Assembly (NCBI RefSeq): GCF_014649995.1 | Contig: NZ_BMUC01000005.1 | Coordinates: 121,940-185,939, forward strand | Direction: 5' to 3' | DNA from: Streptomyces griseoflavus | GTDB lineage: Bacteria > Actinomycetota > Actinomycetes > Streptomycetales > Streptomycetaceae | Length of the DNA stretch: 64,000 nt | Shown: positions 35,141 to 44,368 of the stretch, piece by piece | Numbering within the stretch: position 1 is the first letter of the stretch | How the letters are laid out: each line of letters opens with the position of its first letter | The notes under the pieces: generated by a model | Databases searched by the model: none | What the model saw: the letters and a program-made list of their open reading frames with translations, nothing else | Told to the model about the DNA's origin: nothing | Made by a program: the position numbers and the translations under genes

Positions 35141-35790
35141 GCCGTCTCCAGTCCGTGGTCGGCGGCGATGCGGGCGACGTCGGCCGGGGTGCCGGCCATG
35201 AGGGTGCGGGCGTGTTCCGTGACCAGCTCCGCCGGCCAGTCCCACCAGGCGGCCCTCAGAAGCAGGTCGACGTCGGCGTCGTCGAACCGCTGCCGGATCC
35301 GGCGGGCCGGGTTGCCGCCGACGACGGTGTACGGCGGGACGTCCGCGGTGACGACCGCTCCGGCGGCGACGATGGCGCCGTCACCGATGCGTACGCCGGG
35401 CATGACGGTGGCGCCGTGGCCGAGCCAGACGTCGTTGCCGACGACGGTGTCGCCCCGGCTGGGCATGCCGGTGACGATGTCGAGGGTCCGCTCGGCCCAC
35501 TCGCCGCCGAACATGGTGAACGGGAAGGTGGACGAGCCCGTCGTCGGGTGTGCGGCACCGGCCATCAGGAACCGGGTGCCCATGGCGATGGCGCAGTACC
35601 TGCCGATGACGAGCCGCTCCGGTCCGTAGGCGTAGAGCACGTTGCGGTGTTCGAAGTCGGTGGCGGCTTCGGGGTCGTCGTAGTACGTGTACTCGCCGAC
35701 GACGATCTTCGGGGAGCGGACCAGCGGTTTGAGGAACACCACCCTGTCGTGGGCCGGCAGCGGGTGGAGAACCATGGGATCGGGTGTCAA
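35137..35790 (-). CDS. vat: Streptogramin A (virginiamycin A) O-acetyltransferase, xenobiotic acetyltransferase family
   Basis: A 217-residue left-handed beta-helix (hexapeptide repeat) acetyltransferase. The N-terminal [13 protein letters not shown] leads to the catalytic His81 in [16 protein letters not shown], matching His82 of VatD. Hexapeptide turns are [26 protein letters not shown] and [14 protein letters not shown]. The family acetylates type A streptogramins or chloramphenicol with acetyl-CoA. The pairing with vgb favours streptogramin A. A TTG start at 35788-35790 is supported by AGGAG 7 bases upstream; the ATG five codons later has none. Confidence 0.9.
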   Translation of the reverse strand: MTPDPMVLHPLPAHDRVVFLKPLVRSPKIVVGEYTYYDDPEAATDFEHRNVLYAYGPERLVIGRYCAIAMGTRFLMAGAAHPTTGSSTFPFTMFGGEWAERTLDIVTGMPSRGDTVVGNDVWLGHGATVMPGVRIGDGAIVAAGAVVTADVPPYTVVGGNPARRIRQRFDDADVDLLLRAAWWDWPAELVTEHARTLMAGTPADVARIAADHGLETA

Positions 35791-35957
35791 CGTCCGGCTC
35801 CTGGTGAGGTGGGGTCCGCTCCGTCGTCACCACACTACGGCCGCGCACCGGCGTGCATCATGTGCTTATTTCCGGGCGGCGTCGGTGACGTACGATCGCC
35901 TGGCCGGAGCGGGCCCGCGTGCCGGGCCGGCCAAGTCGGGCGGCGTACGGGGGAGTC

Positions 35958-36728
35958 ATGGGCCGCGGCAGGGGATCGGCGGTGGGGGGCGGGGTGTCCG
36001 CCCCGGCCGGGGCACCGGACGGCCGAGGCGTGCGTGGGGGCGGGGTGACCGGCCGGCCGGGGCGCGTGCTGCTGCCCCCGCCGCTGCGAGGGCCGTTGGG
36101 GTGGGGCGCGGTGCCTGCCGCACTCCTGGTCGCCCTGCTCGGGATGCTGTACGCAGGCGACAGCGAGCCCGGCACGGTGGACGCGCGGGTGTCCGCGGCG
36201 GCGGAGGGCGGAGGGCCGTGGTGGCGGAAGGCCGCCCTGGCCGTCGACTTCCTCGGGGAGCCGGCGGGTGCGGCGGTGCTGGTCGGCGCCGCCGTCACCG
36301 GCTGTCTGCTGCTCCGGTGGCCTCGCGCGGCGGTGCTGGCCGTGACCGGCGCCGGTCTGGCCGTGGCCGCGACGACGCTGCTCAAGCCATGGGTGGGCCG
36401 TACCATCCACGGCGACGACAACCTGTCCTACCCGAGCGGGCACACCGCCTTCCTCACCGCGTTCGCCCTCACCGCGGCGCTGCTCGTGGCCGGCCGGCTC
36501 GGCCTCGGCAGGACGGCCGGCACGGCACTGGTGCTGGGCGCCGCCCTGGCCGCCGGCGCCGCCATGGGCTGGGCGCAGGTGACCCTGGGCGCGCACTACC
36601 CGACCGACGTCCTCGGCGGCTGGTGCACGGCGTCGGCGGTGACACCGGCGGCCGCACGGCTGGTCGACCGGGTGGCCGACGCCGGTCGGGCGAGACCGTC
36701 CCGGCGTCGGGTCACGCCCGGCGCCTGA
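35958..36728 (+). CDS. PAP2-family membrane phosphatase
   Basis: A 256-residue protein. A Gly/Arg-rich N-terminus of about 40 residues precedes five to six membrane helices. PAP2 motifs are LKPWVGRTIHGDDN (motif 1, Lys and Arg), YPSGHTAF (motif 2) and GAHYPTDVLGG (motif 3 with the nucleophilic His). It hydrolyses a lipid phosphate at the outer face of the membrane, such as phosphatidic acid or undecaprenyl pyrophosphate. The latter would recycle carrier for the adjacent polysaccharide operon, an attractive but unproven link. The ATG at 35958 follows GGGGGAG. The 3' end overlaps the converging aminotransferase gene by 17 bases. Confidence 0.88.
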   Translation: MGRGRGSAVGGGVSAPAGAPDGRGVRGGGVTGRPGRVLLPPPLRGPLGWGAVPAALLVALLGMLYAGDSEPGTVDARVSAAAEGGGPWWRKAALAVDFLGEPAGAAVLVGAAVTGCLLLRWPRAAVLAVTGAGLAVAATTLLKPWVGRTIHGDDNLSYPSGHTAFLTAFALTAALLVAGRLGLGRTAGTALVLGAALAAGAAMGWAQVTLGAHYPTDVLGGWCTASAVTPAAARLVDRVADAGRARPSRRRVTPGA

Positions 36729-38037
36729 ACACCGGTTTCACCGGGCGTCCGCCCAGCCAGGGCGTCGGGTCGCCCGCGTCGAGGGCCTTGCGGTACACCG
36801 CGCACGCCTGGGACACCACGTCGACGGTGTGGTCGATGTCGGCGTCGGTGAGGGCGGCGCTCACCACGAAGGAGGGGGCCAGCACCCCGCCCGCGAGGAG
36901 GTGGCGCAGGAACAGGGTGCGGTACTCCTGCGAGGGCCGCCGCCGTTCGTCGAGGGTGGCGAAGACCAGGTTGCTGGCCCGGCCCCGGACGACGACGTGG
37001 TCGCCGACGCCCATGCTCGCCGCGGCGTCGCGCACCCCGGTGGCCAGCCGCTCGCCGAGGGCGTGCAGCCGCGCGGTGACGCCCTCCTCGGCGTAGGTGC
37101 GCTGCACGGCCATCGCGGCGGCCAGGGAGTGCGTCTCCGCGCCGTGCGTGGTGGAGAGCAGGAACACCCGGTCCCCGGAGTGGCGCAGGCCCCCGAGCTC
37201 CATCAGGTCGCGGCGCCCGGCGAGCGCGGAGACGGCGAACCCGTTGCCCAGCGCCTTGCCGAACGTGGAGAGGTCGGGGACGACGCCGTACAGGCCCTGG
37301 GCGCCCGCCTCGGACCAGCGGAAACCGGTGATCATCTCGTCGAAGACCAGGACGCAGCCGTGCCGGTCGGCCAGGGCGCGCAGGCCGGCGAGGTAGCCGG
37401 GCGGCGGCTCGGTGTGGGTGGCGGGTTCGAGGATCAGGCACGCGACCTCGCCCTCGTACCGGGTGAGCAGTTCCTCCGTGGCGGCCAGGTCGCCGTAGGG
37501 GAAGCCCACCGTGAGGTCGGTGGTCGCCGCCGGGATGCCCGCGGACATCGGGGTGGTGCCGATGAACCAGTCGTCGACGGAGAAGAACGGGTGGTCGGCG
37601 CAGAGCGCCACCCGGGGGCGGCCGGTGGCGGCGCGGGCCAGACGGACCGCGGCGGTGGTGGCGTCGGAGCCGTTCTTGGCGAACTTCACCATCTCGGCGG
37701 TCGGCACGGTGGCCAGGAAGCGTTCCGCGGCCTCGGCCTCCAGGAGGGACGGGCGGACGAAGTTGCCGCCGCGGTCCAGTTCGCGCCGCACCGCGTCGAC
37801 CACGCGCGGGTGCGCGTGACCGAGACTGACCGAGCGCAGGCCGGAGCCGTACTCGACGTAGCGGTTGCCGTCGACGTCCCACACGTGGGCGCCGCGGCCG
37901 TGGCTGATGACCGGGGCCAGGCTCTCGGGGTACTGGTCGTCGCCCTTGGCGTAGGTGTGCGCGCCCCCGGGGATCAGGGCGTGCAGGCGTTCGTTCGCCT
38001 CCCGTGAACGGGGCAGGCGGAATTCGGCGGTACTCAC
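36712..38037 (-). CDS. Class III PLP aminotransferase (glutamate-1-semialdehyde mutase-like)
   Basis: A 441-residue protein. PLP-binding Lys261 lies in STFGKALGNGF, Asp233 in VFDEMITGFRW, and the substrate-loop motif is YVEYGSGLRSVSLGHAHP. It is the last gene of the polysaccharide operon, 3 bases after the RmlC-like gene. In such clusters GSAM-like proteins transaminate or isomerise sugar-nucleotide or small side-chain intermediates; heme biosynthesis is unlikely given the setting. The exact substrate is unknown. The ATG fits the conserved N-terminus. Confidence 0.88.
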   Translation of the reverse strand: MSTAEFRLPRSREANERLHALIPGGAHTYAKGDDQYPESLAPVISHGRGAHVWDVDGNRYVEYGSGLRSVSLGHAHPRVVDAVRRELDRGGNFVRPSLLEAEAAERFLATVPTAEMVKFAKNGSDATTAAVRLARAATGRPRVALCADHPFFSVDDWFIGTTPMSAGIPAATTDLTVGFPYGDLAATEELLTRYEGEVACLILEPATHTEPPPGYLAGLRALADRHGCVLVFDEMITGFRWSEAGAQGLYGVVPDLSTFGKALGNGFAVSALAGRRDLMELGGLRHSGDRVFLLSTTHGAETHSLAAAMAVQRTYAEEGVTARLHALGERLATGVRDAAASMGVGDHVVVRGRASNLVFATLDERRRPSQEYRTLFLRHLLAGGVLAPSFVVSAALTDADIDHTVDVVSQACAVYRKALDAGDPTPWLGGRPVKPVFRRRA

Positions 38038-38040
38038 GCC

Positions 38041-38592
38041 TCAGTTCTCCCTCTGCTTCAGCACGTCGGCGAGGCTCGGCGCCCGCCGGTCCCGCTCGGA
38101 CATCGAGGTGACCGGCAGCGGCCAGTCGATGGCGAGGTCCGGGTCGTCGAAGGCGATCGTCACGTCCTCGGCCGGGTCGTGCGGGCGGTCGATGCGGTAG
38201 GAGGTGTCGGCGGTGTCCGTGAGCGCCTGGAAGCCGTGCGCGCACCCCGCGGGGACGTACAGGGTCGTCTGGGTCTCGCCGGACAGTTCGAACGTGGCGT
38301 GGCGCAGGTAGGTGGGGGAGTCCGGCCGCAGGTCCACGACGACGTCGAAGATCCTCCCGTACGAGCAGCGCACCAGCTTCGCCTCGCCGGCGCCGGAGCG
38401 CAGGTGCAGCCCGCGCAGGACGCCCCGGACCGAGCGGGAGAGGCTGTCCTGGACGAAGGCGTCCGGGTCGATGCCCGCCGAGCGGACCACGCCGGCGTCG
38501 AAGGTGCGGCAGAAGAAGCCGCGTTCGTCCGTGTACGGCGTCGGCCGGAACAGGTACGCGCCGGCGATCGCCGGGACGTCGGTCGCTTTCAT
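38041..38592 (-). CDS. RmlC-like sugar 3,5-epimerase
   Basis: A 183-residue cupin-fold epimerase of the dTDP-4-dehydrorhamnose 3,5-epimerase family. ERGFFCRTF is present, catalytic-type His63 lies in VLRGLHLR, and ETQTTLYVPAGCAHGFQAL and SYRIDRPHDP follow. No rmlA/rmlB/rmlD genes accompany it; the only nucleotidyltransferase here is of the glucose-1-phosphate cytidylyl type. It may therefore epimerise a CDP-4-keto-sugar. The start overlaps the pyruvyl transferase stop by 4 bases. Confidence 0.87.
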   Translation of the reverse strand: MKATDVPAIAGAYLFRPTPYTDERGFFCRTFDAGVVRSAGIDPDAFVQDSLSRSVRGVLRGLHLRSGAGEAKLVRCSYGRIFDVVVDLRPDSPTYLRHATFELSGETQTTLYVPAGCAHGFQALTDTADTSYRIDRPHDPAEDVTIAFDDPDLAIDWPLPVTSMSERDRRAPSLADVLKQREN

Positions 38593-39803
38593 GAACTCTC
38601 CTGCGGGGCGTGGGGACGGTCGGTCGCCGGGAAGAGGGCTGCCGTCAACGCGGCGAACTGACGGTCGAGTTGCTCGGTGACGGCCCGGTTCCGCTCGGCC
38701 AGGGTCCGCCGCAGCCCGGCGGACCGCCGCTCCAGTGACCGGAACTGTTCGAGGAGCCGGTCGGCGTCGACCTCGCGGGCCGGGTGGCAGTAGGCGTCCA
38801 GGCCCATGCGGGCCATGAGCGCCTCGCTCTTCGCCGCGTAGCTCAGCGCCAGCGTCGGCGTCCCGGTCCTCAGGGCGCAGACGAGGTTGTGGTACCGGGT
38901 GGCCACCACGGTGTCGGCGGCCGCCGTCTCCTTCATCAGGTCCGCCAGCGAGGTGGCTTCGGCGGCGGTGACCAGGGGCGAGTCCACCGCGTCGAGGATC
39001 GCCTCGACGACCCGCGTGTCGCAGGCGTCGCCGGTGAGCAGCCGGACCGGCCTGCCCTCCCCGGCCAGCGTGCGCACGAACCGGACGGTGCCGTCGAGGT
39101 AGCGCCGGTGGATCTCCTCGGCGCGGTCGCGGTCGTCGTCGCCGCCGTGGAAGTCCATCACGCCGACGCAGACCCGGCCCGGCTGCCTGCCCTCGCCGGC
39201 CGGGGGTGCCGGCAGGGCGAACGCGAGGTCCGGGTGGACCGCGTCGCGCGTGGTGTCCACGCCCATCGCCCGCATCGCGTCACGGGACAGGGTGTCCCGG
39301 TACGACCGGTGGGCGGCGAGCCGCGCCGACCGGCGCACCAGGGCCCGGGTGGGCCGGCTGCCGATCGGGGCGGCGCCGACACCGACCAGCGCCACCTTCG
39401 TGCCGAGCAGCCTGCCGCTCGCGCAGAGCAGGAACAGCGCGTACGGGAAGCCCCAGGGCCGCAGCGGCAGCGTGGCCTCCAGGACGCCCATGCCCGGCAC
39501 GATCACCACGTCGTGCCGGCGCACCCAGGCGGCGGTGCGCACGGCGTCGACGAGCTTGCCCAGCCCTTTGCCCGCGATCGCGCCCGCCCGTGACGCGGTC
39601 CGGTACTCCCCGCGGTACCAGTGCAGCCGTGTCGCGGGGATGCCGTACCGGGCGGTGACGACCTCGGGTCCGCCGCACAGCGCGTCCACGACGGCCTCCG
39701 GGTGCGCGGCCCGCAGGTACCCGAGCACGGCCTCCAGCGATCCGTCGTTGCCGAGGTTGCCGGAGCCGAGCAGGCCGAACAGGCCGACGCGCGCCTGCCT
39801 CAC
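38589..39803 (-). CDS. Polysaccharide pyruvyl transferase family protein
   Basis: A 404-residue GT-B-like protein. An N-terminal GLFGLLGSGNLGNDGSLEAV is followed by DVVIVPGMGVLE, and the C-terminal half has VVATRYHNLVCALRTGTPTLALSY, which carries the conserved RxH motif of CsaB/WcaK-type pyruvyl transferases. They add pyruvate ketals from phosphoenolpyruvate to sugar residues, giving acidic surface polymers. The GTG at 39801-39803 overlaps the glycosyltransferase stop (GTGA); the longer open frame upstream is antisense-like filler inside that gene. Confidence 0.88.
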   Translation of the reverse strand: MRQARVGLFGLLGSGNLGNDGSLEAVLGYLRAAHPEAVVDALCGGPEVVTARYGIPATRLHWYRGEYRTASRAGAIAGKGLGKLVDAVRTAAWVRRHDVVIVPGMGVLEATLPLRPWGFPYALFLLCASGRLLGTKVALVGVGAAPIGSRPTRALVRRSARLAAHRSYRDTLSRDAMRAMGVDTTRDAVHPDLAFALPAPPAGEGRQPGRVCVGVMDFHGGDDDRDRAEEIHRRYLDGTVRFVRTLAGEGRPVRLLTGDACDTRVVEAILDAVDSPLVTAAEATSLADLMKETAAADTVVATRYHNLVCALRTGTPTLALSYAAKSEALMARMGLDAYCHPAREVDADRLLEQFRSLERRSAGLRRTLAERNRAVTEQLDRQFAALTAALFPATDRPHAPQESS

Positions 39804-40747
39804 GCCTGCCGCCCTTCCCGCCCGGCGACGAGGGCGTCGACGGACACGGTGAGCCGGTCCGGGTCGACCGGGGCGCGGTCCTCGACCCGCTCGCCGGCGC
39901 CCGGCCGGGCCCGGGAGGTCATCCACGCGGCCAGGTGGCGGTAGCAGGCGCGCCGGTCGGCCGGGGACAGCGGCGCCCGCCGGATCGCCGAGACGAAACC
40001 CCACACGTACTCGGCGAGCAGCCGGGGCGTCGGGTGCAGCGGGCCCGCGCGGCGCGGGTCCAGGTTGACGCACCGGGAGCGCTTGGAGGGGTTCGCCCGC
40101 TCGGCGCGGGTGGGGTGGTCGCGGCGGAAGTACAGCAGTTCCGGCACCTGGTGGAACGGCCCGTGCAGGGTGATCTCGGCGACGAACGTGCGGTCCGCGT
40201 GGTGGTAGCTGTCGTGCGGCTTGACCCGGCGCAGCACGTCGGCCCGCATCACGCCGTAGAAGTCGTCGCCGCCGGGTTCGAACAGCAGGCTGCGGAAGCG
40301 TTCCGGCGCGTGCGGGGAGTCGGTGGCGAGCCCGTACGCGTAGGGGACCTTCACCTTGCCGTCGCCGTCGATGACGGCCTGGCCGCTGTGCGCGAGGATC
40401 ACGTCCGGCCGCTCGTCCAGCGCCTCGACGCAGGCCCGCAGCAGGTCCCGGGCGTACAGGTCGTCGTGCGAGGCCCACTTGAACAGCTCGCCCCGGCACT
40501 GGGTGAACACGTGGTTGTGGTTCGGGGCGGCGCCGATGTTACGGGTCAGCCGGATGTAGCGGATGCGGGAGTCCTTCGCCGCGTACGTCCGGCAGATGTC
40601 CTGGGTGCCGTCGGTCGAGGCGTTGTCGGAGACGACCAGTTCGAAGTCCTCGTAGGTCTGGCCGAGCAGCGCGTCGAACGCCTCGGCGAGGTACTCCTCG
40701 CCGTTGTACACGGGCAGGCCGACGCTCAGCCTGGGTTGGGCTGTCAT
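39800..40747 (-). CDS. GT2-family glycosyltransferase
   Basis: A 315-residue protein. The GT-A fold start is RLSVGLPVYNGEEYLAEAFDAL, with VVSDNASTDGTQDI and the DXD-equivalent KWASHDDLY near residue 95. It transfers one sugar from a nucleotide donor onto the lipid-linked repeat unit. There is no membrane helix. The ATG at 40745-40747 has GAGGA 2-6 bases upstream, directly after the 10-bp repeat tract. Donor and acceptor are unknown. Confidence 0.9.
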   Translation of the reverse strand: MTAQPRLSVGLPVYNGEEYLAEAFDALLGQTYEDFELVVSDNASTDGTQDICRTYAAKDSRIRYIRLTRNIGAAPNHNHVFTQCRGELFKWASHDDLYARDLLRACVEALDERPDVILAHSGQAVIDGDGKVKVPYAYGLATDSPHAPERFRSLLFEPGGDDFYGVMRADVLRRVKPHDSYHHADRTFVAEITLHGPFHQVPELLYFRRDHPTRAERANPSKRSRCVNLDPRRAGPLHPTPRLLAEYVWGFVSAIRRAPLSPADRRACYRHLAAWMTSRARPGAGERVEDRAPVDPDRLTVSVDALVAGREGRQA

Positions 40748-40756
40748 GAGGTCCTC

Positions 40757-40796
40757 ACTTCACGCGACTTCACGGGATTTCACGGAACTTCACGGA
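40757..40796. repeat. Four 10-bp direct repeats in the flippase-glycosyltransferase junction
   Basis: On the minus strand the units follow AAGTNNCGTG with one variant, at 40787-40796, 40777-40786, 40767-40776 and 40757-40766. They cover the flippase stop codon and the short leader of the glycosyltransferase gene, ending by its ribosome site. Slippage here would change the spacing and flippase C-terminus. Confidence 0.7.
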
Positions 40797-42072
40797 TGGT
40801 CTTCTGGTGGTGCTCGCGCAGGGCGGACCGCAGGTGCAGCCACCACACGGCCGAACCGCACAGGGTGGCGGCGGCGACGCCCCAGGCCGAGCCGGCCGTG
40901 CCGGCCACGACCGCCCCGCCGAGCCCGCCGGTGACGTAACAGACGGAGGCGAACAGCTGGCTGCGCAGACTGCGCCGGGCCGCGCCCAGGGCGCGCAGCC
41001 CGGCCGCCGCGCCGGTGCCCAGGCCGGCGCCCGCGACGCCCAGCGTGACCGGCACGACGAGCTCGGCGGCGGCGCTCCAGACACCGCCGAGCACCAGCTC
41101 GCCGAGCCGGTCCGGCACCAGCAGCAGGGCCCCGCCCCACAGCAGCGCGGCGACGGCCTGACCGCCGCCGAGGAGCAGGCAGAACGTGCCGAGGCGGTGC
41201 GGGGCCCGCCGCAGCACCCGTGCCGCCTCCGCGACGGTGACCAGCGACAGGCCCATCAGCAGGGCGAGGAACGGGCCCAGCAGCAGCTCCGCCCCCCGGA
41301 TCACCCCCACCGCGCCGACCCCGACGATCGCGCCGAGCCCGTACGCCCGCAGCTGGCTCGCGCCGCTGTTGCTGACGTTCTCGACCAGGTAGCGGTAGCC
41401 GAGGTCGCGGTGCTCGCGCACCCACGGGCGCGCGCCGGAGAGGCGGGGCCGGATGCCGGACTGGAAGCAGCCGTACACCGCGGCCACCGCGGCGGACCCG
41501 CCCCAGGCGAGCACGAAGGCGGACACGCTGCCCACCCGGGCCGCCGCCACCAGGGCCGGGACGAGCGCCACGCCCCACACGACGTCGTTGACGAACGCCT
41601 TCCGCCCGGTGCCGGCGGCGAAGAACGCGAACCGCCACGCGTCCTGGAGCAGCAGCCCCGGCAGGACGACACCGAGGCAGGCGAACGCCGTCCCGACCGG
41701 GCCGCCGAGGGCGAGACCGACCGCCACGGACACCGCGCCGAGGGCGGCACCGACACCGAGCGCGGCCCCCGACGACCGGGCCACCGCCCCGCGCCAGGAC
41801 GCCTCCGGCACGCCGCTGAACCGCACCACGAGCGGGTCGGTGGCCACCCCGCGCGACACGTTGAGCACCACCCCGTAGGTCACCCAGGCGAGGCTGAACA
41901 CGCCGAACGCGGTCACCCCGAGCGAGCGGGCCACGTAGACGCCCACCACGAAGTTGCTCACGCTGGAGGCCGCCTGGTCGGCCAGTCCCCAGGACAGCCG
42001 CCCGACGACGGCCCGCCTCGCCGACGCCGCCCGCGGCCTCGTCCTCTCCCCCTCGGTGGTCATCGGCGTCAT
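40780..42072 (-). CDS. Polysaccharide flippase (Wzx/MATE-like)
   Basis: A 430-residue protein with about 12 membrane helices starting near residue 28 (GLADQAASSVSNFVVGVYVARSLG, the typical Wzx/MurJ-type entry). It is very Ala/Gly/Val-rich with short basic loops. It would flip undecaprenyl-linked repeat units to the outer face for polymerisation. The ATG overlaps the DUF4910 gene stop (ATGA). The longer upstream open frame is an antisense shadow of that gene. Confidence 0.87.
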   Translation of the reverse strand: MTPMTTEGERTRPRAASARRAVVGRLSWGLADQAASSVSNFVVGVYVARSLGVTAFGVFSLAWVTYGVVLNVSRGVATDPLVVRFSGVPEASWRGAVARSSGAALGVGAALGAVSVAVGLALGGPVGTAFACLGVVLPGLLLQDAWRFAFFAAGTGRKAFVNDVVWGVALVPALVAAARVGSVSAFVLAWGGSAAVAAVYGCFQSGIRPRLSGARPWVREHRDLGYRYLVENVSNSGASQLRAYGLGAIVGVGAVGVIRGAELLLGPFLALLMGLSLVTVAEAARVLRRAPHRLGTFCLLLGGGQAVAALLWGGALLLVPDRLGELVLGGVWSAAAELVVPVTLGVAGAGLGTGAAAGLRALGAARRSLRSQLFASVCYVTGGLGGAVVAGTAGSAWGVAAATLCGSAVWWLHLRSALREHHQKTIREVP

Positions 42073-43343
42073 GCCTTGAGCAGCCCGGCGGTGTGCAGGG
42101 CGTCGGCGGCCGCCGCGACGGTGTCGAACGGCAGCCCGGACCGCTCGGCGACGTCCAGCAGGCCGTGCTCCCCGTCGGACAGGCTCAGGACCCACAGCAT
42201 CGCCATCTGGGCCTGCTTCGCGTCGCTGCGCCCCCCGAGCGAGTCGTACAGCCCGCGCCGGCCCAACTGCGGCTCCCCGTACGGGCTCAGATTGACGTAC
42301 CGCCGGTTGCGGTCCAGGACGCCGAACGCCTCGCGGCAGACCGCCAGGGTGTCCGCCATCGCCTCCGCGGACACGAAGTCCGGGTCGTCCGCCGAGGTGT
42401 GGTACTCGGGGTACCCGGCGTACGGGGTCCGGCTGAGCGAGCCCACGCCGAGGTCGAACCCGGGCGAGCAGTACTGCCGCTCGTCGTAGCCGTACGGGGT
42501 GAACTCGGTGATCCGGTGCGGGCGTCCGGAGGCCGCCAGCACATGCCGCAGCACCCGGTCGATCTCCGCGTCCCCGCGCCTGCTCCGCTTGTACGTCAGC
42601 TGCCCCCGGTCGCCGGCGCAGGCCAGCACCAGCCCGTGCCTGACCCGTCCCACCCGTTCGGCGTTGCGGGCCAGCCAGGTGATCGCCCCGATGGTGCCGG
42701 GGGCGAAGACGAACCGGTAGGTGTAGTGGGGCTGCCGCTCCGCGAGCGCCCGGGCCAGGAAGACCGCCACCGCGACGCCGGCCAGGTTGTCGTTGGCGAG
42801 CGACGGGTGGCAGACGTGGCAGGAGACGATCACCTCGTCGGGGACCCGCCCGGGGACCACGTGCTCGGCGTAGGTGAGGTGGCCGTCGGCGAGCGTGGAG
42901 TCGATCCGCACCTCGTAGTCGCCGTCCGGCATCGCGTCCAGGGTCTCCTGGGCCAGGCAGAACCCCCACTCCGGTGTGTAGTAGCTGGTGCGGTACGGCA
43001 CCCAGGACGGATGGTCGGGCAGCGTGTGCAGGTGCGGGCGCAGTGCGGTGAGCGGCATGGTCGCCGACACCGGCACGCTGTAGCCGAGGACGTGCAGGCT
43101 GGACGCGGCGAAGTCGACGACCCGGCGGCCGGAGGCGTCGGCGACGTACGCGTCGCGGATGTTCCACTCCTGCGGCACCGTCCAGTCCAGGACCTGGGTC
43201 CCGGTCGGCACCTCGTGCACCTCCAGCGGGACGTACTCACCGACGATGTCCAGGGTGGCGCGCACCCCGTCGCCGGTGATGCTCCGGCACAGCGGGTACA
43301 GCCGCCGTACCAGCGCGTGCATCTCCTCGCCGACGTCGGTCAC
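42069..43343 (-). CDS. DUF4910/DUF2172 aminopeptidase-like protein
   Basis: A 424-residue protein. The M28/M20-like zinc-peptidase fold is suggested by VSCHVCHPSLANDNLAGVAV, with His and Asp at ligand positions, and by FAPGTIGAITWL and YHTSADDPDFVS. A C-terminal winged-helix-like segment spans about residues 355-424. Such proteins recur in LPS and capsule clusters beside PIG-L and cytidylyltransferase genes; no biochemical activity is established to my knowledge. The GTG at 43341-43343 overlaps the epimerase stop (GTGA). Confidence 0.82.
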   Translation of the reverse strand: MTDVGEEMHALVRRLYPLCRSITGDGVRATLDIVGEYVPLEVHEVPTGTQVLDWTVPQEWNIRDAYVADASGRRVVDFAASSLHVLGYSVPVSATMPLTALRPHLHTLPDHPSWVPYRTSYYTPEWGFCLAQETLDAMPDGDYEVRIDSTLADGHLTYAEHVVPGRVPDEVIVSCHVCHPSLANDNLAGVAVAVFLARALAERQPHYTYRFVFAPGTIGAITWLARNAERVGRVRHGLVLACAGDRGQLTYKRSRRGDAEIDRVLRHVLAASGRPHRITEFTPYGYDERQYCSPGFDLGVGSLSRTPYAGYPEYHTSADDPDFVSAEAMADTLAVCREAFGVLDRNRRYVNLSPYGEPQLGRRGLYDSLGGRSDAKQAQMAMLWVLSLSDGEHGLLDVAERSGLPFDTVAAAADALHTAGLLKA

Positions 43344-44365
43344 CGGCGCCACCGCAGGGTGTCGTCGACGGCCTTGGCGTCGGAGGCCGCCCGCAGCACC
43401 GCGAGGCGGGTGAAGCGCCGCTCGAAGTCCTCCTGGGTCAGCCCGTGCGTGCGGTAGGCGTCGGCGAGTTCGAGCGCGCCCCGCTTCACCGTCCACGCGC
43501 AGTCGAAGCCGGGCACGGCGGCCCGGAAGCGGGAGAAGTCCACCCGGTAGGACCGCGGGTCGGCGCCGCTCTCCCCGGTGATCACCACCTTGGAGCCGGA
43601 CACCGCCTCGGCGACCTGCCCGGCGATCTCCGCGACCGTGACGTTGTTGGCCTCGGTGCCGATGTTGAACGCCCGGTCGTGCACCGCCACCCGCGGCGCG
43701 GTCAGCGCGGCGGTGAAGGCGCGCGCGATGTCGGCGGCGTGCACCAGCGGACGCCAGGGGGTGCCGTCGGAGAGCACGAGCACCTCACCGGACAGCAGCG
43801 CGTGGCCCACCAGGTTGTTCAGCACGATGTCGGCGCGCAGCCGGGGCGAGAACCCGAACGCGGTGGCGTTGCGCAGGTACACCGGGCTGAAGTCGCCGTC
43901 GGCCAGCGCGTGCAGGTCGTCCTCCACCCGCACCTTGGACTCCGCGTACGGCGTCACCGGGCGCAGCGGGGCGTCCTCGCCCACCAGGTCGTCACCGCCG
44001 GCGGCCCCGTAGACCGAGCAGGTCGACGCGTACAGGAAACGCTGGACCCCCGCGTCGCGGGCCAGCCGGGCCAGCCGCACCGAGGCGTGGTGGTTGATGT
44101 CGTAGGTGAGTTCCGGCGCCAGCGAGCCCAGCGGGTCGTTGGACAGCGCGGCCAGGTGGATCACGGCGTCCACCCCGGCCACGTGCTCGGCCGTGACGTC
44201 CCTCAGGTCCACCCGGGTCCCCGGCGGGTCGGCGGGCGCCGGGCCGAGGACGCAGTCGGCGAACAGGCCGGCGTCCAGACCGACGACCTCGTGGCCCGCG
44301 GCCGCGAGGACCGGGGCCATCACGGTGCCCAGGTAGCCCTGGTGTCCGGTCAGCAGTACGCGCAC
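43340..44365 (-). CDS. NAD-dependent sugar epimerase/dehydratase (extended SDR)
   Basis: A 341-residue protein. The Rossmann motif is TGHQGYLGTVMAPVL. The active site is ASTCSVYGAAGG and YAESK (Tyr and Lys), and NATAFGFSPRLRADIV covers the sugar-binding loop. It acts on a nucleotide sugar at C4 or as a 4,6-dehydratase. Since no CDP-glucose 4,6-dehydratase gene is otherwise present, this could fill that step, but the sequence alone cannot decide. It sits in the modified-sugar cassette, 3 bases after the PIG-L gene. Confidence 0.88.
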   Translation of the reverse strand: MRVLLTGHQGYLGTVMAPVLAAAGHEVVGLDAGLFADCVLGPAPADPPGTRVDLRDVTAEHVAGVDAVIHLAALSNDPLGSLAPELTYDINHHASVRLARLARDAGVQRFLYASTCSVYGAAGGDDLVGEDAPLRPVTPYAESKVRVEDDLHALADGDFSPVYLRNATAFGFSPRLRADIVLNNLVGHALLSGEVLVLSDGTPWRPLVHAADIARAFTAALTAPRVAVHDRAFNIGTEANNVTVAEIAGQVAEAVSGSKVVITGESGADPRSYRVDFSRFRAAVPGFDCAWTVKRGALELADAYRTHGLTQEDFERRFTRLAVLRAASDAKAVDDTLRWRR

Positions 44366-44368
44366 GGG

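Noticed and set aside
40780-43167. Very long minus-strand frame of about 795 codons
   Set aside because: Its first half is an antisense/alternate-frame shadow of the DUF4910 gene; only the flippase part from 42072 has a family pattern and a coupled start.
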